Below, piece by piece: positions 27,073 to 35,407 of a stretch of 64,000 nucleotides of DNA (position 1 is its first letter; the number at the start of each line of letters is the position of its first letter). The position numbers and the translations under genes are program-made. Under the pieces are notes generated by a model that saw only the letters and a program-made list of their open reading frames with translations, made no database searches and was not told where the DNA came from. The stretch is from Bradyrhizobium sediminis (GTDB lineage Bacteria > Pseudomonadota > Alphaproteobacteria > Rhizobiales > Xanthobacteraceae), in contig NZ_CP076135.1 in NCBI RefSeq assembly GCF_018736105.1, positions 558,001 through 622,000 on the forward strand, given 5' to 3'.

Positions 27073-28209
27073 ATGGCCAGCCCGTTCTACACCGCCGAAC
27101 ACGAAGCCTATCGCGACGTGATGCGCCGCTTTGTCGACAAGGAAATCGAGCCCTACGCCCATGAATGGGATGAGGCGGGCGAGTTTCCCCGCGAGCTCTA
27201 TGCGAAGGCCTCGGCCATCGGCCTCTTGGGCCTTGGATTCCCGGAAGAATATGGCGGCGTCGACGCCGACCAGTTCATGAAAATCGTGGCCTCGCAGGAG
27301 CTGGCCCGGGCCGGCGCCGGCGGGGTCAGTGCAAGCCTGATGAGCCACACCATCGGCTCGCCGCCGATCGCGCGCGCCGCCCGTCCCGAAATCAAGGCGC
27401 GCGTGCTGCCGCAGGTGCTGTCGGGCCAGAAAATCTCCGCGCTCGCGATCACCGAACCGAGCGGCGGATCCGACGTCGCCAATCTCAGGACCAAGGCGCG
27501 CCGCGACGGCGACCATTACGTCGTCAGCGGCGAAAAGACCTTCATTACCTCGGGCATGCGCGCCGACTATCTGACGGTGGCGGTGCGCACCGGCGGCGAG
27601 GGCCCGGGCGGCGTCAGCCTGCTCTTGATCGAAGGCGATACGCCGGGCCTGTCGCGCACCAAGCTGAAGAAGATGGGCTGGTGGGCGTCGGATACCGCGA
27701 CCTTGCATTTCGACGGTTGCCGCGTGCCGGCCGAGAACCTGATCGGCGAGGAAGGCCAGGCCTTCAAGCTCATCATGCAGAATTTCAACAGCGAGCGCAT
27801 GGGCATGGCGGCGAGCTGCACGGCCTATGCCCGGGTCTGCGTCGAGGAGGCGATCGAATATGCCAAGCAGCGCCAGACCTTCGGCAAGCCGATCGCCCAG
27901 CACCAGGTGATCCGCCACAAGCTGGTGGACATGGCGCAGAAGGTCGCGGCCTCGCAAGCGATGCTGGAAATGCTGGCGTGGCGGCTCGGGCAGGGCGAAA
28001 GCCCGGTTGCCGAGATCTGCATGATGAAGAACCAGGCGACGCAGACCATGGCGTTCTGCGCCTCCGAAGCGGTGCAGATCTTCGGCGGCGCCGGCTTCAT
28101 GCGCGGCGTCAAGGTCGAGCGCATCTACCGCGAGGTCAAGGTCAACGCCATCGGCGGCGGCACCGAGGAGATCATGAAGGATCTGGCCTCAAGGCAGATG
28201 GGATTGTGA
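27073..28209 (+). CDS. Acyl-CoA dehydrogenase (first of a pair)
   Basis: 378-residue FAD acyl-CoA dehydrogenase. ITEPSGGSDVANLRTKA and the GEKTFITSG strand bind FAD; RQTFGKPIAQHQ is the subunit-contact motif. In the C-terminal VNAIGGGTEEIMKDL the position of the MCAD catalytic Glu is Gly, as in long-chain/isovaleryl-type enzymes, where the base comes from another helix. The start is the ATG at 27073 (MASPFYTAEH); the long upstream frame is not protein-like. A second dehydrogenase gene follows 96 bases downstream, past a G-run hairpin. Confidence 0.9.
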   Translation: MASPFYTAEHEAYRDVMRRFVDKEIEPYAHEWDEAGEFPRELYAKASAIGLLGLGFPEEYGGVDADQFMKIVASQELARAGAGGVSASLMSHTIGSPPIARAARPEIKARVLPQVLSGQKISALAITEPSGGSDVANLRTKARRDGDHYVVSGEKTFITSGMRADYLTVAVRTGGEGPGGVSLLLIEGDTPGLSRTKLKKMGWWASDTATLHFDGCRVPAENLIGEEGQAFKLIMQNFNSERMGMAASCTAYARVCVEEAIEYAKQRQTFGKPIAQHQVIRHKLVDMAQKVAASQAMLEMLAWRLGQGESPVAEICMMKNQATQTMAFCASEAVQIFGGAGFMRGVKVERIYREVKVNAIGGGTEEIMKDLASRQMGL

Positions 28210-28217
28210 ACGATTAG

Positions 28218-28256
28218 CTCCCCTCCCCGCCGCTGCGCGGGGGGGGGGAGGGGAGC
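28218..28256. repeat. CTCCCC/GGGGAG hairpin with long G run
   Basis: An inverted repeat (CTCCCCTCCCCGCC ... GGGGGAGGGGAG) with a run of ten G in the right arm sits between the two acyl-CoA dehydrogenase genes. It belongs to the Rhizobiales intergenic hairpin class. The G run is prone to slippage or base-call error. Confidence 0.7.
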
Positions 28257-28305
28257 AGATCTCGCGCGAAACGAAGCGGGCGAGCCCGGAATGACAGGAG
28301 AAAGA

Positions 28306-29463
28306 ATGCTCTTCACCGCAGACCACGAAGAACCCCGCCGCATCCTGCAGAAATTCATTGCGGCCGAGATCAATCCATTCGTCGACGAATGGGAGAAGGC
28401 GGAACAGTTCCCCTCGCATGAGCTGTTCAAGAAGCTCGGCAATCTCGGCTTTCTCGGCCTCAACAAGCCCGTCGAGTTCGGCGGCCAGGGGCTCGATTAC
28501 AGCTATGCGCTGATGATGGCGGAAGAGCTCGGCGCGATCCGTTGCGGCGGCGTGCCGATGGCGATCGGGGTGCAGACCGACATGGCCACCCCGGCGCTGG
28601 CGCGGTTCGGCTCCGACGAGGTGCGGCGTGAATTCCTGGCGCCGGCGATATCAGGCGATGCGGTGGCCTGCATCGGCGTGTCGGAGCCGGGCGCCGGCTC
28701 GGACGTGGCGTCGATCAAGACCAGTGCGCGTTCCGACGGCGACGATTACGTCATCAACGGCGGCAAGATGTGGATCACCAACGGCGTCAAGGCCGACTGG
28801 ATCTGCCTGCTCGCCAATACCGGCGACGGGCCGGTCCATCGCAACAAGTCGCTGATCTGCGTGCCGATGAAAAGCAAGGGCGTCGAGGTCGCGCGCAAGC
28901 TCGACAAGATGGGCATGCGCTCCTCCGACACCGCGCAGATCTTCTTCGACAATGTGCGGGTGCCGAAGCGCAACCGCATCGGCGAGGAAGGCAAGGGCTT
29001 CACCTACCAGATGATCCAGTTCCAGGAGGAGCGGCTGTGGGGCGCCGCGGCCTGCCTCAAGGCGCATGAATTCATCATCAACGAGACCATCGAATACACC
29101 CGCAACCGCAGGGCGTTCGGCCAGAGCATCCTCGACAACCAGACCGTCCACTTCAAGCTGGCGGAAATGCAGACCGAGGTCGAACTGCTGCGCGCGCTGA
29201 TCTATCGCGCCGCCGAAGCGCTGGTCGCCGGCGAGGACGTAACGCGGCTGGCGACCATGGCAAAACTGAAAGCCGGCCGGCTCGGGCGCGAACTCACCGA
29301 CGCCTGCCTGCAGTTCTGGGGCGGCATGGGCTTCATGAACGAAACGCCGGTCAGCCGCGCCTATCGCGACAGCCGCCTGACCTCGATCGGCGGCGGCGCC
29401 GACGAGGTGATGCTGTCGGTGCTGTGCAAGATGATGGGCACGCTGCCGGGAGTGAAGCCGTAG
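28306..29463 (+). CDS. Acyl-CoA dehydrogenase (second of the pair)
   Basis: 385-residue acyl-CoA dehydrogenase. The FAD/substrate strand is IGVSEPGAGSDVASIKT, with MWITNGVKADWICLLAN, the subunit motif RRAFGQSILDNQ, and a C-terminal TSIGGGADEVMLSVL that, like its neighbour, lacks the MCAD-position Glu. I start at the ATG at 28306 because AGGAGAAAG directly precedes it; an ATG at 28291 is in frame. It shares architecture with the upstream gene but is clearly diverged, so the two may act on different chain lengths or branch patterns. Confidence 0.9.
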   Translation: MLFTADHEEPRRILQKFIAAEINPFVDEWEKAEQFPSHELFKKLGNLGFLGLNKPVEFGGQGLDYSYALMMAEELGAIRCGGVPMAIGVQTDMATPALARFGSDEVRREFLAPAISGDAVACIGVSEPGAGSDVASIKTSARSDGDDYVINGGKMWITNGVKADWICLLANTGDGPVHRNKSLICVPMKSKGVEVARKLDKMGMRSSDTAQIFFDNVRVPKRNRIGEEGKGFTYQMIQFQEERLWGAAACLKAHEFIINETIEYTRNRRAFGQSILDNQTVHFKLAEMQTEVELLRALIYRAAEALVAGEDVTRLATMAKLKAGRLGRELTDACLQFWGGMGFMNETPVSRAYRDSRLTSIGGGADEVMLSVLCKMMGTLPGVKP

Positions 29464-29468
29464 GATGT

Positions 29469-29577
29469 CCTCATCCTGAGGAGCGGCCTTTTGGCCGCGT
29501 CTCGAAGGATGAGAGGAGAGAGCGAGCCTGCCGCCATCCTTCGAGACGCGCGCAAGGGCGCGCTCCTCAGGATGAGG
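29469..29577. repeat. CTCATCCTGAGGAGC hairpin repeat
   Basis: Inverted repeat from CCTCATCCTGAGG to CCTCAGGATGAGG with an internal matching pair (TCTCGAAGGATG / CATCCTTCGAGA). It lies between convergent acyl-CoA dehydrogenase genes. A related copy is at 32425-32546. Confidence 0.8.
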
Positions 29578-29641
29578 TCGGAGGTCGCGCTCCTCACCAT
29601 GAGGACAACAGAAGGGGAGCCCCGCCAGCGGCGAGGTGTTC

Positions 29642-30853
29642 TCACGCTGGCGTGCCATAGCGTTTCAGCAATCCTCGCCCGAGTTGCGCGAGGTGGACCT
29701 GATCCGGCCCGTCGCCGAGCCGCATGAAGCGCGCATAGGTATAGGCTTCGGCCAGGAAGGTGTCCTGTGAAACGCCGGCGCCGCCATGGATCTGGATGGC
29801 GCGGTCGATGACGCGGGCGGCCATGCTCGGCACCACGACTTTCGCCGCCGCGATCATGTCGCGCGCCGCCTTGTTGCCTTCGCGATCCATCTTCTCGGCG
29901 GCCCGCAGCGTCAATAGGCGGGCCTGTTCGATCTCGCACCAGGAATGGGCGATGTCCTCGCGCACCGATCCCTGTTCGCCAAGGGCTTTTCCGAAGGCGA
30001 TGCGCGATTGCGCGCGGGCGCACATCAGTTCCAGCGCGCGCTGCGCGCAGCCGATCAGCCGCATGCAATGATGGATGCGACCGGGACCCAAACGGCCCTG
30101 CGCAATTTCAAAGCCGCGGCCTTCGCCGAGCAGCATGTTGCTGACGGGAACCCGGACATTGTCGTAGACGATCTCGGGATGGCCGACCGGCGCGTCGTCA
30201 TAGCCGAACACGCGCATGTCGCGCACGATGCGGATCCCCGGCGTCTCCCGCGGCACCAGCACCATCGACTGCTGCAAATGCTTGTTGGGATTGTCGGGAT
30301 CGGTCTTGCCCATCACGATCAGGATCTTGCAATCCTCGCTCATCGCGCCCGAGGTGAACCACTTGCGGCCGTTGATGACGTAGTCGTTGCCGTCGCGGCG
30401 GATGCTGCACTGGATGTTGGTGGCGTCGCTGGATGCGACCTCGGGCTCGGTCATCGAGAAGCCCGAGCGGATGTCGCCTGACAGCAGCGGCTCGAGCCAG
30501 CGCTTCTTCTGCTCCGGGGTGCCGTAGAGCGAAAGCACTTCCATGTTGCCGGTATCGGGCGCCGAACAATTGAAGATTTCGGAGGCCCAGGAAATCCGCC
30601 CCATGATCTCGGCCAGCGGCGCGTATTCGAGATTGCCGATGCCGGCGCCATGATCGCCGGGCAGGAACAGGTTCCACAGCCCTTCGGCGCGGGCAAGGCG
30701 CTTCAGGTCTTCCAGGATCGGCGGGCGGTGATGGCGATGCCCGTTCTCGACCTGCTCCTGATAGAGGTTTTCCACGGGATAGACGTGCCGGGCCATGAAG
30801 GCCGACAGCTTCGCCTGCAGCTCGATCGCCCTGGGGCTGTGCTCGAAATCCAT
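29642..30853 (-). CDS. Acyl-CoA dehydrogenase (ACAD10/11-like)
   Basis: 403-residue acyl-CoA dehydrogenase of the ACAD10/11-like subgroup. [20 protein letters not shown] and the [10 protein letters not shown] strand bind FAD; the C-terminal [19 protein letters not shown] has Asp at the catalytic-base position, typical of that subgroup. The start is the ATG at 30853 ([12 protein letters not shown]); upstream in-frame codons fall in hairpin repeat sequence. It is divergent from the binding-protein gene at 31181. It likely handles branched or hydroxylated acyl chains, which is inference from the subgroup. Confidence 0.9.
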   Translation of the reverse strand: MDFEHSPRAIELQAKLSAFMARHVYPVENLYQEQVENGHRHHRPPILEDLKRLARAEGLWNLFLPGDHGAGIGNLEYAPLAEIMGRISWASEIFNCSAPDTGNMEVLSLYGTPEQKKRWLEPLLSGDIRSGFSMTEPEVASSDATNIQCSIRRDGNDYVINGRKWFTSGAMSEDCKILIVMGKTDPDNPNKHLQQSMVLVPRETPGIRIVRDMRVFGYDDAPVGHPEIVYDNVRVPVSNMLLGEGRGFEIAQGRLGPGRIHHCMRLIGCAQRALELMCARAQSRIAFGKALGEQGSVREDIAHSWCEIEQARLLTLRAAEKMDREGNKAARDMIAAAKVVVPSMAARVIDRAIQIHGGAGVSQDTFLAEAYTYARFMRLGDGPDQVHLAQLGRGLLKRYGTPA

Positions 30854-30862
30854 TTTCGCGGT

Positions 30863-31013
30863 CCTTCTTCTTCCCTTCTCCCCTTGCGGGAGAGGGTGGC
30901 GCCTCACGAAGTGAGGCGACGGGTGAGGGGTCTGTCTCCGCGGATGGAGACCCCTCATCCGGCGCGGACTTTGTCCGCGCCACCTCCTCCCACAAGGGGA
31001 GAAGGAAGAAGGA
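30863..31013. repeat. CCTTCTTC...CTCCCC intergenic hairpin repeat
   Basis: Long imperfect inverted repeat running from CCTTCTTCTTCCCTTCTCCC to GGGGAGAAGGAAGAAGG. Nested hairpins lie between (GCGCGGAC/GTCCGCGC; GCCTCACGAAGTGAGGC). It fills most of the divergent promoter region between the dehydrogenase and the binding-protein gene. Confidence 0.75.
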
Positions 31014-31180
31014 TGTCCAGAGACAGCCTCCTTATTGTGCGCGTGAATCGGTGTACGCGCCAGTCCGTCGCGGCGATCAGCGTGTTAACGCAAGATGCAA
31101 GCGCAGCTTTCTCCGACGCTGAATCCGACGACTGCGCAGAGTTCGCGAGCTGAAGGTTCGACGTAACCCGGGAGGAATGC

Positions 31181-32398
31181 ATGACTTCGCTCAACCGTCG
31201 TTCGCTGTTGGCCGGCTCGGCCGCTGCCGGTGTTGTCGCTGTTGCCGGACCTTCCCGCGCCGCAGACGCCCCCGGCGTTACCGCCACCGAGATCAAGATC
31301 GGCTGCACCACGTCGCTGAGCGGCCCGGTCTCGGCGTTGGGCACCATCGCCAGATGCTCGGATGCCTATTTCCGGATGATCAACGAGCAGGGCGGCATCG
31401 CCGGCCGCAAGATCAATTTCATCTTCTATGACGACGCCTTCAATCCGGCGAAGACTGTCGAGCAGACCAGGAAGCTGATCGAGAGCGACAATGTCGCCTT
31501 CCTGTTTTCGATGCTCGGCACCGCGCCGAATTCGGCCGTGGTGAAGTACATCAACGCCAACAGGGTGCCGCATCTGTTCCTGTCGGTGAACGGCGACAAG
31601 TGGGGCGATTACCAGACCTATCCCTGGACCATGGGCTTCGCGCCGAGTTCGAGGACCGAGGCGCAGATCTTCGCCAAGTATGCCCTCAGCCAGAAGCCGG
31701 ACGCGAAATTCGCGCTGCTCTACCAGAACGACGATCTCGGCAAGGATTTCGTCAACGGCCTGCGCGACGTATTGGGCGCGCGGTATGATTCTCTGGTCAA
31801 GGCGGTGTCCTATGAGGTCACCGATCCCACCATCGATTCGCAGGTCGTCACCTTGCGCGCCAGCAACGCCGACGTGCTGATATCGGGCGTCACCGCAAGA
31901 TTTGCCGCGCAGGCGATCCGCAAGGTCTTTGAGCTCGGCTGGAAGCCGATTCATTTCGTCACCAGCGGGGCGGCGTCGGTCGCCTCCACGATCATTCCCG
32001 TCGGGCCCGAGCGCGCCCAGGGTCTGATCACCTCGGTGTACATCAAGGATCCGTCCGATCCGACATGGGCCGAAGACGCCGGGATGAAGGACTACATGAA
32101 GTTCATGGCGAAGTACTATGGCGACGGAAATCCGAAGGAGTTCCTCAACGCCTATGGGTACACCGTCACGTCGGTGCTGCGGATATTGCTGGAGCAATGC
32201 AAGGGAGACTTCTCCCGGGAAAGCATCATGGCCCAGGCCAACAATCTCAGGAACGTCGAGGTTCCGACGCTGCTGCCGGGCGTTCGCGTCAACACCAGCC
32301 CGACCAACCACCGCCCGCTGCAGCAGATGCAGCTGCAACGCTGGGAGGGGCAGGGTTACGTCCGGTTCGGCAATATCATCGAGGGGGCGGCGCTCTGA
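31181..32398 (+). CDS. Periplasmic Leu/Ile/Val-type ABC substrate-binding protein
   Basis: 405-residue type I periplasmic binding protein. The N-terminus (NRRSLLAGSAAAGVVAVAGP then SRA) is a signal peptide with a twin-arginine-like motif. The mature protein begins ADAPGVTATEIKIGCTTSLS, the standard LivK-type opening (IKIG...SLSGP). No permease or ATPase gene is adjacent, so it is an orphan binding protein that must share a transporter or act in sensing. Its place among acyl-CoA catabolic genes suggests an organic-acid or aromatic ligand (inference). The start is the ATG at 31181; CCCGGGAGG precedes it. Confidence 0.88.
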   Translation: MTSLNRRSLLAGSAAAGVVAVAGPSRAADAPGVTATEIKIGCTTSLSGPVSALGTIARCSDAYFRMINEQGGIAGRKINFIFYDDAFNPAKTVEQTRKLIESDNVAFLFSMLGTAPNSAVVKYINANRVPHLFLSVNGDKWGDYQTYPWTMGFAPSSRTEAQIFAKYALSQKPDAKFALLYQNDDLGKDFVNGLRDVLGARYDSLVKAVSYEVTDPTIDSQVVTLRASNADVLISGVTARFAAQAIRKVFELGWKPIHFVTSGAASVASTIIPVGPERAQGLITSVYIKDPSDPTWAEDAGMKDYMKFMAKYYGDGNPKEFLNAYGYTVTSVLRILLEQCKGDFSRESIMAQANNLRNVEVPTLLPGVRVNTSPTNHRPLQQMQLQRWEGQGYVRFGNIIEGAAL

Positions 32399-32424
32399 CC
32401 GCGGCGAGCTGCCAGAATTAGCGT

Positions 32425-32546
32425 CCTCATCCCCGGGATGAACGCAATTGCGTTCACCCGTAGGAGGCGCTCTTGCGCCGTCTCGAAGGATGAGTTGTGT
32501 TACTCATGGTTCGAGACGCGCGAAGAGCGCGCTCCTCACCATGAGG
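32425..32546. repeat. CCTCATC...ATGAGG hairpin repeat
   Basis: Inverted repeat related to 29469-29577, with inner arms (GTCTCGAAGGATGAG / CTCATGGTTCGAGAC) and a nested GAACGCAATTGCGTTC palindrome. It ends just upstream of the GST gene. Confidence 0.75.
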
Positions 32547-32568
32547 TTTGGGACAAGGAAACCGCCGG

Positions 32569-33219
32569 ATGATCACGCTTTATCACTGCCATGCCGCGCG
32601 CTCGTTCCGGCCGCTGTGGATGCTGGAAGAGATGGGCTTGGCCTATGACCTCAAAATGCTGCCGTTTCCGCCGCGGGTATTGGCCAAGGAATATCTCGCC
32701 ATCAATCCGCTCGGCACCATTCCGTTCATGATCGACGGCGATACCAAAATGACGGAGTCCTCGGGCATCTGCCACTATCTCGGCACCAGGCACGGACCGA
32801 CGCCGCTGATCGTCGGCGTCGACGAGCCGGCCTACGGCGCGTTCCTGAACTGGATGTATTTCAGCGACGCGACGCTGACCTTTCCGCAGACGCTGGTGCT
32901 CCGCTACAGCCAGCTCGAGCCCGAGGAACGGCGCAATCCGCAGGTGGCGGGAGATTACGCCAAATGGTTTCTGGGGAGGCTGCGGGCGGTCGAAGCCGCC
33001 ACGGCGAACGCCGAGACGCTGGTCGCCGGCCGCTTCACCGCGGCCGATATCGTCATCGGCTATGCGTTGCGGCTGGCCGAAAACATCGGGCTATCCAAGG
33101 ATTTCGGGCCCAACGTCGCCGCCTATTGGCAGCGCCTGCAGGCGCGCGACGGCTACAGAAGGGCAGTCGCCGCCGAGACGCTGGCCGGCGAGCAGCAGAA
33201 GGTCGCGCGGCGCTCCTGA
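32569..33219 (+). CDS. Glutathione S-transferase-like protein
   Basis: 216-residue GST-fold protein. The thioredoxin-like N-domain starts MITLYHCHAARSFRPLWMLE. The cis-Pro motif is GTIPFM and the glutathione gamma-Glu site is TESSGICHYL. The helical C-domain carries the N-capping-box region FTAADIVIGYALRLAEN. The start is the ATG at 32569. It may serve in detoxification or as a glutathione-dependent isomerase in the surrounding catabolic region. It stands about 160 bases upstream of the AraC gene. Confidence 0.88.
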   Translation: MITLYHCHAARSFRPLWMLEEMGLAYDLKMLPFPPRVLAKEYLAINPLGTIPFMIDGDTKMTESSGICHYLGTRHGPTPLIVGVDEPAYGAFLNWMYFSDATLTFPQTLVLRYSQLEPEERRNPQVAGDYAKWFLGRLRAVEAATANAETLVAGRFTAADIVIGYALRLAENIGLSKDFGPNVAAYWQRLQARDGYRRAVAAETLAGEQQKVARRS

Positions 33220-33381
33220 ACGGGTTCCCCCCGGAGCGTTCAGATCGGCCGAATCCTGAGCATTCCCCGGTATTTGTCGCGGGTGACATCCGCCGTGATT
33301 TCTGTATTCTGCCGCAAGCTCCGTCAGAGAGCCCGCACCACCGCGGCAAGAACCAGATCTCGCTCCCGGGAGGGAACGCTT

Positions 33382-34203
33382 ATGAACGATGACGACCGCC
33401 GCGAATCCGGGCGGCTGATGCTGATCAGCCCCGAACGGGTGTTCTATGCGGGCCTGCTCGGCAGGCCGCGAAAGCGCACCAGTGGCGGATACAACATCTA
33501 CGTCGCGATGCGCGGGCAGCTCAAAATCACCGAAGGCAAGTCGGAGGTAATGGGCGAGGTGGCGATGGTGTCGCCCTATTCGACCCACAGCGTCGAGAGC
33601 GATCACACCTCGATCATCTGCCTCGTGATCGAACCGGAAACGGTCGATCCTGCGGCGATGGCTGCGCTGAGCGCCAGGATTTCCGGGCTTGAGGCGCCCG
33701 ACTTCGCGCGGCGAATTCGCGATGCCTACGAGGCCCTGCGCCTTGGCGAGCGCAATGGCGGCTTTACCACTGCCGATTTCGACCAGCTCTGTTTCGGCGA
33801 GAATCTGCCGGACCGCAACATCGATTGCCGCATCCGCCGTGCGGCCGCAAAACTCAACGATTTCTCCGGCGTCAAGATGACCGCAGCCGACTGCGCCGCA
33901 TCGGTCAGCCTGTCGCCGTCGCGCTTCCTGCATCTGTTCAAGGAACAGACCGGCGTATCGTTCCGCGCGTTTCGCGCCTGGAAGCGGGCACGGCATTTGC
34001 TGCATTTCGTCAACGAGGACATCAACCTCGCGCATCTGGCGCAGGACATCGGCTATCCCGATTCGACCCATTTCAGCCATTCGATCCGCCGGTTCTACGG
34101 CCTGCAGCCGCGCGCGATCTTTTCGGGCTCCAGGGATCTGGCGATCTATCGCAGCGACGCGGGCGTGCTCGACAGCGCCGGATTCCGTCAGGGACGGCCC
34201 TGA
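33382..34203 (+). CDS. AraC-family transcriptional regulator
   Basis: 273-residue regulator. The start is the ATG at 33382 with GGGAGGGAA about 9 bases upstream. The N-terminal ~165 residues form an effector-binding half. The C-terminal ~100 residues are the AraC DNA-binding domain: AASVSLSPSRFLHLFKEQTG, VSFRAFRAWKRARHLL, then DIGYPDSTHFSHSIRRFYG. It is probably a local regulator of the acyl-CoA or BKACE/carboxylase genes downstream, though no operator was identified. A repeat follows directly after the stop. Confidence 0.9.
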   Translation: MNDDDRRESGRLMLISPERVFYAGLLGRPRKRTSGGYNIYVAMRGQLKITEGKSEVMGEVAMVSPYSTHSVESDHTSIICLVIEPETVDPAAMAALSARISGLEAPDFARRIRDAYEALRLGERNGGFTTADFDQLCFGENLPDRNIDCRIRRAAAKLNDFSGVKMTAADCAASVSLSPSRFLHLFKEQTGVSFRAFRAWKRARHLLHFVNEDINLAHLAQDIGYPDSTHFSHSIRRFYGLQPRAIFSGSRDLAIYRSDAGVLDSAGFRQGRP

Positions 34204-34218
34204 CAGCGGTCGTCATTG

Positions 34219-34318
34219 GAGCGTTTTCGAGCGAAGTGGAAACCGGTTCGCGTGAAGAAAACGCGTCAAACAAAAGAATAGAGGCTCGGGTCTGATGCAA
34301 TCAGAACGAAGCCTCTAG
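34219..34318. repeat. Bradyrhizobium-type intergenic repeat, diverged copy 3
   Basis: A single copy of the unit tandemly present at 23292-23490. The AGCGTTTTC...GAAGAAAACGCGTC half is conserved, but the terminal hairpin has been replaced by AGAGGCT...AGCCTCT arms. Confidence 0.8.
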
Positions 34319-34426
34319 GCAATAGCGGGTTGACGCAAGAAGCCGGTGACGGCGCGACGCATGATCCGCCGCGAACATCGTGCATGCGCGCGCACCCCGC
34401 GAGCTGAACCGACCGAAGGCTGATCC

Positions 34427-35293
34427 ATGAGCGACAAGGCTGTCATCACCTGTGCGCTGAACGGCGTGCTGACCGATCCGAAACAGCACCACGTTCCCGT
34501 CACCCCGGAGGAAATGGCGCGCGAAGCCAGGGCTGCCTTCAACGCCGGCGCCAGCGTGATGCATATCCATCTGCGCCAGCAGGCGCCGGGCAAGGGGCAT
34601 CTGCCGTCCTGGGAGGTCGGGGTGTCCCGCGAGATCCAGCAGGCGATCCGCGAGGCCTGCCCGGGCGTGATCATCAACCACACCACCGGCACCTCGGGGC
34701 CCAACTACCAGGGCGCGCTCGATTGCGTGCGCGAGACCAGGCCGGAAATGGCGGCCTGCAACGCCGGCTCGCTGAACTATCTCAAGGTGAAGGCCGACAA
34801 CACCTGGGCGTGGCCGCCGATGATGTTCGATAACGCGGTCGAGAAGGTGCAGGACTATCTCGACGTCATGAAGCAGGCGAACACCATTCCGGAATTCGAA
34901 TGCTTCGATGTCGGCATCGTGCGCTGTGTCGGGATGTACCGGCAGACCGGCATGTATTCCGGGCCGCTGGAATACAATTTCGTCATGGGCGTCGCCTCCG
35001 GCATGCCGGCCGATCCGGAACTGTTGCCGATCCTGCTGAAGCTGAAACTGCCGGAAGCGCATTGGCAGGTCACCGCGATCGGGCGCGCCGAAATCTGGCC
35101 GCTGCACCAGCGCTGCGCCGATCTCGGCGGCCATCTGCGCACCGGGCTGGAGGATACGTTCTATCTCGGCGACGGCACCAAGGTGACCTCGAACGGCCAG
35201 CTGATCGAGGGCATCGCCGCCTGTGCGCGCAACGCCGGCCGCGAAATCGCGAGCCCGGCGGAAGCGCGGCAGATTTTCGGGATCAGGCATTAG
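34427..35293 (+). CDS. BKACE (DUF849) beta-keto acid cleavage enzyme
   Basis: 288-residue zinc-dependent TIM-barrel enzyme of the BKACE family (Kce-type). It condenses a beta-keto acid with acetyl-CoA to give acetoacetate and an acyl-CoA. The opening AVITCALNGVLTDPKQHHVP, the metal motif ASVMHIHLR, the IINHTTGTSG loop and the HLRTGLEDTFYLGDG tail are all family features. It shares only moderate similarity with the second BKACE at 50039, so a different substrate is likely. The next gene is an acyl-CoA ligase about 115 bases downstream. Confidence 0.9.
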   Translation: MSDKAVITCALNGVLTDPKQHHVPVTPEEMAREARAAFNAGASVMHIHLRQQAPGKGHLPSWEVGVSREIQQAIREACPGVIINHTTGTSGPNYQGALDCVRETRPEMAACNAGSLNYLKVKADNTWAWPPMMFDNAVEKVQDYLDVMKQANTIPEFECFDVGIVRCVGMYRQTGMYSGPLEYNFVMGVASGMPADPELLPILLKLKLPEAHWQVTAIGRAEIWPLHQRCADLGGHLRTGLEDTFYLGDGTKVTSNGQLIEGIAACARNAGREIASPAEARQIFGIRH

Positions 35294-35302
35294 TCAGCTG
35301 AT

Positions 35303-35387
35303 CGTCATTGCGAGCGAAGCGAAGCAATCCATCCCGCCGCGGGAAGAAAGAATGGATTGCTTCGTCGCTTCGCTTCTCGCAATGACG
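35303..35387. repeat. CGTCATTGCGAGCGAAGC hairpin repeat
   Basis: Inverted repeat with arms CGTCATTGCGAG / CTCGCAATGACG and inner arms GAAGCAATCCAT / ATGGATTGCTTC. This is a very common Rhizobiales intergenic hairpin. It falls between the BKACE gene and the ligase gene and may separate their transcripts. Confidence 0.85.
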
Positions 35388-35407
35388 AAAATGAGGGAGC
35401 AAACAGC

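Noticed and set aside
28218..28256. Rho-independent terminator
   Set aside because: The hairpin has a long G run and no following T run, and it lies between two co-directional genes; it fits the local repeat class better.
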